From NCBI RefSeq assembly GCF_902726645.1, contig NZ_CACVAO010000001.1, forward strand, positions 1,860,001-1,924,000: a stretch of 64,000 nt of DNA, in the 5' to 3' direction. Of this stretch, positions 58,627 through 64,000 are shown in pieces (the stretch's first letter is position 1; every line of letters begins with the position of its first letter). This DNA comes from Halobacillus ihumii (GTDB lineage Bacteria > Bacillota > Bacilli > Bacillales > Halobacillaceae). The notes under the pieces were generated by a model. That model was not told the DNA's origin. It did not search any database and saw only the letters and a program-made list of their open reading frames with translations. The translations under genes were made by a program, and so were the position numbers.

Positions 58627-58900
58627 CGTTTCTCCCTCCCAAATGATATGATCTAACCACATCTAACGTATCACTCATTTGTAAACTGGAGAATAAGAAA
58701 AAGTTAAAAATTTACTAATCGTTATTTTGTTACGGTATAATTGTTACAATATTCAGTTAAACGAAATCATTATCTAGGAAGATTGGCCCAACTATTATAT
58801 AATTCCTAGAGGAATCAATTTCATAATAGCTTCCATTAAAAATCAAATATTTGGAGGATTTCAGGTATTTTTCTAAAAGCTTCTTGCTATAAACGCAGTT
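58627..58900. promoter_or_regulatory. AT-rich upstream region of the phosphatase gene
   Basis: Two TTGTTAC direct repeats (58727-58733 and 58741-58747, plus strand) lie about 100-120 bases upstream of the start. They recall TTWACA-type PhoP boxes but have a 14-base rather than 11-base period, so I only flag them. No gene is seen. Confidence 0.25.
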
Positions 58901-58903
58901 GAA

Positions 58904-58960
58904 ATACACTTCGCTTTCAACAGCCACACGCGTTGTGAGGCAGCGGAAAGCGAAGTATAA
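58904..58960. repeat. Truncated copy of the palindromic repeat
   Basis: ACTTCGCTTTC (58908-58918) and GAAAGCGAAGT (58946-58956) form a perfect 11-bp inverted repeat with a 27-base loop. The right arm with its GCGGAAAGCGAAGTAT context matches the right end of the element at 30.2-30.4 kb. Confidence 0.55.
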
Positions 58961-59017
58961 TTTCGTAGCGGTTTATATGCACTTAGTTCGGATTTTTAGC
59001 TGATAAAAACACTCATG

Positions 59018-60319
59018 TTATTCAGTTAGTTCTGTTAACTGTTGAGAGGAGGCAGCCACTTGTGATACCGCATCATTTATTTCCTGAATCACTTGAGAGA
59101 AACTTTCGAGCTCCTGTTCTATGCCTGAATTATATTGCTTGTTTTTAGCCATCGCCTCTACAATTTCAGTGAAAAAGTGGTTGGTTTGATCCATTTTATC
59201 AGTACCATCTGTAATTAATTGATCGATATCAAGCACATTGTGGGAAACATTATGAATCTGGCCATTTGTTGATTGAATAAGCTTAGAAACCTCGGATACA
59301 GAGGACTTTGTTTGCTCTGATAATTTTCTCACTTCATTCGCAACCACTGTGAATCCTGCCCCATGTTCTCCTGCGCGGGCTGCTTCGATTGAGGCATTTA
59401 GGGAAAGCAAGTTTGTTTGTTCAGCAATGGAAGAAACAATGGTGACGATTTTGCTAATCTCCTCCGCAACACCTTTTAAAGATTCCATCTCGGTTGAAAT
59501 GTTCTTGATGCTTTCTTTGATATGGTTCATTTGCTGTTGCTGCAATTCAAGCTGTTTCTTTCCCTCAGAGGATTGATGTTCAACGTTTTGTGCAACCTCT
59601 GTTCCTTTTTTTGAATCGGCTAAAATTTTCTCCGATTGACCGGTTAATTGTTCCGTAGATGCACTGGCCTGCTGGGAGATCGCCGCTAACTCCTGAGACA
59701 TTTGCTCAATTCTGCGGTAAGACCGCTCTTTCTCTTCCGCATCCTGAGCTCTCAAGCGCAAGTTCTCTTCTTCGAATAATTCCAGTACGATTTGCTGTTC
59801 CAAATTCAGAATCTTCGTTGTCGCACGGACTGCTTTACTAAATTGTACCTGATCCGTTATCTCTGTCTCAAAAATTCCGATTAACGACAGCAGCAAATCT
59901 TGAAATGCACACATATACCATTTCGGCTGCAGACCAATATGAACATGAACCGCAGCAATACGCTTTCTTTTTTCCACAAATTGAGTATTAATAGCACCAT
60001 TAAACATTTCTTGAATATGTACCGTTAATGTCTGCTTCAGCCTCTCCACTGAACTATGCTCGTTAATGATCGTCATGAGCGACCCCTGATATTCGAGGTT
60101 TTTATAAAATTGCCCGACGATGGTATGAATATTTTCTGAAACAAACGGCTGCAGGGCTTTCAGTATGGCCAAATCATTGTTCGTTAAATCAACCATCTTA
60201 AGCTGTTTCTCCAGATCAGAGCCTCTCTCAAGCTGAATCGATCCTTTAACGTTCTCATCAAAAGAAAAAGATGGCTGCTTCGGTTTCGTTTTTATGGCGA
60301 AAAGTTGGAACATGTTCAT
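59018..60319 (-). CDS. hemAT: Haem-based aerotaxis transducer HemAT
   Basis: This 433-residue soluble chemoreceptor has a globin-coupled sensor at about residues 1-185, with His125 in [13 protein letters not shown] as the proximal haem ligand. A linker and a methyl-accepting signalling domain follow, with the conserved hairpin tip in the [20 protein letters not shown] segment. It signals oxygen level to CheA. There are no membrane helices. A sigma-D promoter is directly upstream, which ties it to the motility regulon. Confidence 0.95.
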   Translation of the reverse strand: MNMFQLFAIKTKPKQPSFSFDENVKGSIQLERGSDLEKQLKMVDLTNNDLAILKALQPFVSENIHTIVGQFYKNLEYQGSLMTIINEHSSVERLKQTLTVHIQEMFNGAINTQFVEKRKRIAAVHVHIGLQPKWYMCAFQDLLLSLIGIFETEITDQVQFSKAVRATTKILNLEQQIVLELFEEENLRLRAQDAEEKERSYRRIEQMSQELAAISQQASASTEQLTGQSEKILADSKKGTEVAQNVEHQSSEGKKQLELQQQQMNHIKESIKNISTEMESLKGVAEEISKIVTIVSSIAEQTNLLSLNASIEAARAGEHGAGFTVVANEVRKLSEQTKSSVSEVSKLIQSTNGQIHNVSHNVLDIDQLITDGTDKMDQTNHFFTEIVEAMAKNKQYNSGIEQELESFSQVIQEINDAVSQVAASSQQLTELTE

Positions 60320-60346
60320 CCTCCTATTGTATCTATGTTATCTCTT

Positions 60347-60373
60347 ATATCGGCCAAAGTCCCTATCTATTTA
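60347..60373 (-). promoter_or_regulatory. Sigma-D promoter of hemAT
   Basis: The minus strand has TAAA (60373-60370), 15 bases, then GCCGATAT (60354-60347). This is the full sigma-D consensus, 27 bases from the start codon. Confidence 0.9.
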
Positions 60374-60414
60374 ATGAGTCAATAAAAGGAAAAGTGAAAC
60401 GGCATGACAAGCTC

Positions 60415-60423
60415 TGATATAAT
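60415..60423 (+). promoter_or_regulatory. Extended -10 promoter of hssR
   Basis: TGATATAAT lies 38 bases upstream of the hssR start. TGAAAC at about 60395 is a weak -35 with 17-base spacing. Confidence 0.55.
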
Positions 60424-60461
60424 CTACATAACAGCTGACCTTTAAGGATTGAGGTGATTCG

Positions 60462-61130
60462 ATGATCAAAATACTCGTCGTTGACGACGACCCGCATTTG
60501 CGTAAACTTGTACGCGTACATTTAGAACAGAATGGATACAACGTTCTTGAAGCGGCTGATGGAGCATATGCCTCCTCCAAGCTCGAAAACCATACGATCG
60601 ATTTAGCCATCGTTGATTTGATGATGCCGAATAAAGACGGCTTTCAACTGTCAAAAGAGATCAGAGAGGTTTATGATATTCCGATCATTATTTTAACAGC
60701 GAAAGACAGTCTTGTTGATAAAGCAAAAAGCTATAAAGCAGGGACAGATGATTATATGGTGAAACCATTTGAAGAGGATGAGCTGCTGTTTCGTGTACAA
60801 GCTATTCTTAGAAGATTTAACCGTGTCAGTTCGCAATTGATTGAGCTGAACCAGACAAAGCTTGATAAACGTTCCTATGAGGTGAAACAAGGTTCAAAGA
60901 TTACCGTCCTCCCCTTGAAAGAGTTTGAACTCCTTTATCAACTCGCAAGCTTTCCGAATCGAACCTTTACAAGGGAAGAGCTCATCGAAAAGGTTTGGGG
61001 GCTTGAATTTGCAGGAGACGATCGGACCGTTGATGTCCACATCAAACGACTGCGTCAAAGGTTCAAAGACTCTGATGACTTTTCGATCAAAACGGTTCGT
61101 GGAGTTGGCTATAAGTTGGAGGAAACATGA
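60462..61130 (+). CDS. hssR: Heme-response regulator HssR (OmpR family)
   Basis: This 222-residue response regulator has an acidic pocket at Asp8-Asp10, the phosphoacceptor Asp52 (IVDLMMPNKDG) and Lys in MVKPFEEDEL. A winged-helix output domain spans about 125-222, with RTVDVHIKRLRQRF as the recognition helix. It overlaps hssS by 4 bases. The order hssR-hssS-hrtB-hrtA identifies it as the regulator of the heme exporter. Confidence 0.9.
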   Translation: MIKILVVDDDPHLRKLVRVHLEQNGYNVLEAADGAYASSKLENHTIDLAIVDLMMPNKDGFQLSKEIREVYDIPIIILTAKDSLVDKAKSYKAGTDDYMVKPFEEDELLFRVQAILRRFNRVSSQLIELNQTKLDKRSYEVKQGSKITVLPLKEFELLYQLASFPNRTFTREELIEKVWGLEFAGDDRTVDVHIKRLRQRFKDSDDFSIKTVRGVGYKLEET

Positions 61131-62497
61131 AGACATTATACTTACGAATTGTCGTTGTTACGTTAGTCATTATGGTGGTAAGCAGTGTGATTGCCTTTAT
61201 CGGGGCAAACATTTACTACCAGCAAATTCTCAAGCCTGCCAATGACGCTAAAAACACTGAAATTGCAAAAGACATTGTTCAGCTTTACAACGATACTAAT
61301 TTGGGACCAGATACCTTTTTCAAACAAACCGCTGAACTCAGCTACCAATTTTATTTAACGGATGGAGAAGGGAGCGGCACCTTTTACGGAGCTCCTTTTC
61401 GTGATCAATCGCTATCTGCGCAAGCTGTTAACAAAGTTCTCAGCGGGGAAACGTACCACGGGATGGAGAATTATCCTGGCCAGACCTTTGTTACTGGATT
61501 TTTTTCAAACGAATTAACGAACAGCATTGGGGTGCCGGTCGAGATCAATGGTGAGAGGCATGCTTTATTTATGAGACCGGACATTGAGCAGCAGTTCAAT
61601 GAAATTCACATATTGCTTGCCGTGCTGCTCGTATTTACGATTCTGTTGAGTATGATTCTTGTGTTGTTCAGTACCCGCTACATTGTTCGTCCTATGAAAA
61701 ACTTAACGGAGGCGACGGAGAAGATTGCAAATGGACAGTATTCAATTCAATTAAAGCAAAACCGTAAAGATGAGATTGGAACTCTTGCAAAATCGTTTAA
61801 CTCTATGAGCCGCAAGTTAAAACGTGTGGAAAATATGCGTCAGGAGTTTGTCTCAAATGTTTCGCATGAGATCCGCACGCCCCTTTCATCCATGAAAGGC
61901 TATGCGAAATTATTACGCTCGTCCTCCCTCTCAGCGGAAGACCGAGATCATTACTTGCAGATCATCGAGTCGGAAAGCACACGGCTGTCGAAGTTGAGCA
62001 GACAGCTGCTCACAATGGCAACTCTTGATAAAGATACGGGTATCGATCAGCACGAACCTTTCAAGGCAGCTCCATTATTGCAGCAACTACTAAAGCAAAC
62101 GCGCTGGCTGTGGGAATCCAAAGGTATCGCCGTCAATATTGAGGCTGACGATGTGTCTTACAATGGGAACGAAGAATTGCTTTACCAGGCCTTCGAAAAC
62201 CTTTTCACAAACAGTATCAAGTACACGTCAGAAGCAGGCGAAATAACGATGACCTTAACCAAGTATAAAGAAGGGCTTCAATTTACCATTGAAGATAACG
62301 GCATCGGGATCTCGCCTGAAGATCAAGAGAAAATGTTTGATCGCTTTTATAAAGCTGATGCATCACGCAGCCAGGAAAAAGACAGCAGTGGACTCGGCCT
62401 GTCCATTGTGAAACAAATTATCACCCTACATGATGGTGACATTACAGTCAAAAGCCAGCTTCATAAAGGAACGATTATTACTGTGACCCTTCCTTAA
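61127..62497 (+). CDS. hssS: Heme-sensing histidine kinase HssS
   Basis: This 456-residue membrane kinase has helix 1 at about 7-30, an extracytoplasmic sensor to about 160, helix 2 at 163-187 and a HAMP domain. The dimerisation domain carries phosphorylated His247 (SNVSHEIRTPLSS), and the ATP lid has N and G boxes (FENLFTNSIKYTS, IEDNGIGISPEDQ, SGLGLSIVKQI). It senses heme excess and phosphorylates HssR. Confidence 0.9.
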   Translation: MKTLYLRIVVVTLVIMVVSSVIAFIGANIYYQQILKPANDAKNTEIAKDIVQLYNDTNLGPDTFFKQTAELSYQFYLTDGEGSGTFYGAPFRDQSLSAQAVNKVLSGETYHGMENYPGQTFVTGFFSNELTNSIGVPVEINGERHALFMRPDIEQQFNEIHILLAVLLVFTILLSMILVLFSTRYIVRPMKNLTEATEKIANGQYSIQLKQNRKDEIGTLAKSFNSMSRKLKRVENMRQEFVSNVSHEIRTPLSSMKGYAKLLRSSSLSAEDRDHYLQIIESESTRLSKLSRQLLTMATLDKDTGIDQHEPFKAAPLLQQLLKQTRWLWESKGIAVNIEADDVSYNGNEELLYQAFENLFTNSIKYTSEAGEITMTLTKYKEGLQFTIEDNGIGISPEDQEKMFDRFYKADASRSQEKDSSGLGLSIVKQIITLHDGDITVKSQLHKGTIITVTLP

Positions 62498-62503
62498 TGA
62501 CTT

Positions 62504-62536
62504 GTTCATCTTCCGTTCATACTTCCCTTTTATGAT
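62504..62536 (+). promoter_or_regulatory. HssR direct-repeat box and hrtB promoter -10
   Basis: GTTCATCTT (62504-62512) and GTTCATACT (62515-62523) are direct repeats 11 bases apart, matching the GTTCATATT-N2-GTTCATATT site known for HssR in Staphylococcus aureus. TATGAT at 62531-62536 is a fitting -10. Confidence 0.82.
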
Positions 62537-62571
62537 AAAAGAGAAGTTATGAAAAGGAAGGTGACTTTTTT

Positions 62572-63603
62572 ATGTTTCTAGCATGGAAAGAAATGCGCTA
62601 TGCGAAACTCAGATATGTATTAATTATCGGCATTATTACGCTTATTACAGCCCTTGTTCTCTCAATCTCAGGACTTGCCAATGGCCTGGCTGTCGACAAT
62701 GCCTCAGCCATAAAAAATATGCCAGCTGAGACTTATGTGGTTGAGGCTGCTGACAAACATCAACTGGAACGATCACAACTGACCGAAGCGGAGGTTGAAA
62801 CCATTCAAGGTGGTTCCCCGCTCGGCATGCAGATGGTCGAAATTACGCACAATAGTGAACCTTTGAACATCAGCTTATTTGCCTTCGATCAATCGAGTAA
62901 ATTCATGCCCGCATCCAACGATATTGCTCATTTAGAACCCTACGAAGTGCTGGCAGACCCCAGCCTCAAGCAACAGGGATTAACGATAGGTGATTCATTC
63001 CGTTACAACGAAACAACCTGGACGGTGAAAGGCTTTACGGATCAACGATACAGCTACGGACATACACCCGCACTGATCACCGGATTAAACACCTGGCATT
63101 CGATAACCGACACGTATCAGGCAGTCTTGTTTTCAGAAAAGGATACAGCCATCGATCCTCCCTCATCACTCGACGTCGTCCAAAAAGGAGATATCCTTTC
63201 TAATGTCCCTGGCTACTCAGCTGAACAAGGATCATTGACGATGATGGTAACATTTTTACTCATCATTGCAGCTATCGTCCTTGCCACCTTTTTCTATGTG
63301 ATGACCTTGCAGAAGCTTCATCAATACGGTGTGCTGAAAGCGATCGGAACTAAAGTACGGATCCTGCTTGGTGCACTTTTTGCTCAAATATCTTTATTGT
63401 CAGTGCTTGGAATTGCTGCAGGTGTCGCTCTTACCTATGGGCTGACCGTAGTTATCCCAGGCGGCGTGCCGTTTGAGTTGTCGGTTGGAATGATTCTATT
63501 CAATAGTGGACTCATTTTAATAATGGCTTGGATTGGATCTCTTTTATCCTTTAGAAGCATCGTTTCCGTTGATCCGCTAGAAGCTATCGGGAGTGTGAAA
63601 TAA
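62572..63603 (+). CDS. hrtB: Heme exporter permease HrtB
   Basis: This 343-residue MacB/FtsX-type permease has one N-terminal helix (about 17-37), a large outer domain (about 40-220) and three C-terminal helices. The opening MFLAWKEMRYAKLRYVLI is typical of HrtB. AAGGAAGG lies upstream of the ATG. With HrtA it removes toxic heme from the membrane. Confidence 0.92.
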   Translation: MFLAWKEMRYAKLRYVLIIGIITLITALVLSISGLANGLAVDNASAIKNMPAETYVVEAADKHQLERSQLTEAEVETIQGGSPLGMQMVEITHNSEPLNISLFAFDQSSKFMPASNDIAHLEPYEVLADPSLKQQGLTIGDSFRYNETTWTVKGFTDQRYSYGHTPALITGLNTWHSITDTYQAVLFSEKDTAIDPPSSLDVVQKGDILSNVPGYSAEQGSLTMMVTFLLIIAAIVLATFFYVMTLQKLHQYGVLKAIGTKVRILLGALFAQISLLSVLGIAAGVALTYGLTVVIPGGVPFELSVGMILFNSGLILIMAWIGSLLSFRSIVSVDPLEAIGSVK

Positions 63604-63604
63604 T

Positions 63605-64000
63605 ATGAAGAACATCTTAGAACTGGAGAATATAACTAAGAAATATGAACAGGGAAGCGAAACCATTACAGTATTGGACGATGTGTCTATGCGTGTGAAG
63701 CCGGGTGAATTCGGGGCCATTTTAGGACCGTCGGGATCAGGTAAAAGTACACTGTTGTCGATCATAGGAGCGTTAACAAACCCCACAGCCGGCGAAGTGA
63801 GATTAAACGGGCGAAATGTCCATCACCTTTCAAAAAAAGAACAAACCAATTTGCGCCTTGAGGAGATTGGCTTTATTTTTCAAGGTGCAAACTTAGTTCC
63901 TTTCTTAACCGTGGAAGAGCAGCTGCAGCTCATCGGCAAACTTATTCACCAGAAAAATCAAATCATAAAGTATGCAGAAGACTTGCTGGCACACCTCGGA
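63605..64000 (+). CDS. hrtA: Heme exporter ATPase HrtA, N-terminal part
   Basis: The first 132 codons are present; the gene continues past the window. Walker A is GPSGSGKSTLLS and the Q-loop is GFIFQGANLVPFLTV, as in MacB/LolD-type ATPases. The ATG lies one base after the hrtB stop codon. Confidence 0.92.
   Translation, partial: MKNILELENITKKYEQGSETITVLDDVSMRVKPGEFGAILGPSGSGKSTLLSIIGALTNPTAGEVRLNGRNVHHLSKKEQTNLRLEEIGFIFQGANLVPFLTVEEQLQLIGKLIHQKNQIIKYAEDLLAHLG

Noticed and set aside
1..64000. CRISPR arrays, insertion sequences, prophage, toxin-antitoxin or defence islands
   Set aside because: No regularly spaced repeats, transposase, integrase or phage genes were seen; the window is metabolic and regulatory core DNA.

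Overview
The window looks like a chromosomal segment of a Gram-positive, moderately salt-adapted Bacillaceae species (Halobacillus-like is my guess, from gene content only). Pointers are the B. subtilis-type gene order in several blocks (glgBCDAP; bioY with yhfT- and yhfS-like genes; yoxD; an EcsAB-like pair), strong AGGAGG ribosome binding sites, sigma-B, sigma-D and BirA sites of the Bacillus type, a GbsR-family regulator and a class D sortase. No rRNA, tRNA, CRISPR array, prophage or insertion sequence was seen. It is mostly ordinary core and metabolic DNA.

Layout. 0-3.5 kb: the 3' end of a gluconokinase gene, then a two-gene unit (an unrecognised 139-residue protein and a molybdopterin oxidoreductase carrying a C-terminal LysM domain) with a possible sigma-B promoter. 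3.5-5.7 kb: large-subunit catalase KatE with a very good sigma-B promoter. 5.7-11.9 kb: glutamate synthase gltBD. 12.2-17.8 kb: a DmpA-type P1 peptidase, PurU, a PAS/sigma-54 activator, a GbsR-family regulator and an intracellular subtilisin.

18.1-28.9 kb: twelve tightly packed, mostly overlapping genes for cobalamin uptake and salvage, headed by a cobalamin riboswitch and an intrinsic terminator. In order of transcription they are btuF, btuC, a btuD-cbiZ fusion, cbiB, cobD, cobU, cobQ/cbiP, cobS, cobC, a CobU-like short protein, a PduO-type adenosyltransferase and cblS. There are no corrin-ring genes, so the set imports corrinoids, strips and rebuilds the lower loop, and adenosylates.

29-38 kb: a secreted SH3b-amidase, a palindrome-rich repeat element, a CynX-type transporter, an aldehyde dehydrogenase, a small membrane protein, a BirA-controlled bioY/yhfT/yhfS cluster and a PH-domain protein. 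38-48.3 kb: the glycogen operon glgB-glgC-glgD-glgA-glgP followed by a neopullulanase-like GH13 enzyme. 48.4-50.6 kb: a YrhK protein and a luciferase-like oxidoreductase with YoxD. 50.7-54.1 kb: a sugar ABC importer (binding protein and two permeases, no ATPase) with a sigma-A promoter and a cre-like site. 54.2-58.6 kb: an EcsAB-like exporter, sortase D and a cell-wall alkaline phosphatase that ends in a sortase-like signal.

59-64 kb: the oxygen sensor HemAT with a near-perfect sigma-D promoter, divergent from a heme-stress locus hssR-hssS-hrtB-hrtA in which an HssR-type direct repeat precedes hrtB. The window ends inside hrtA. The most useful leads are the LysM-tailed molybdoenzyme, the sortase/phosphatase pair with a proline-less LADTA motif, the degenerate CobU paralogue, the thiolase lacking its second catalytic cysteine, and several regulatory sites that can be read directly.
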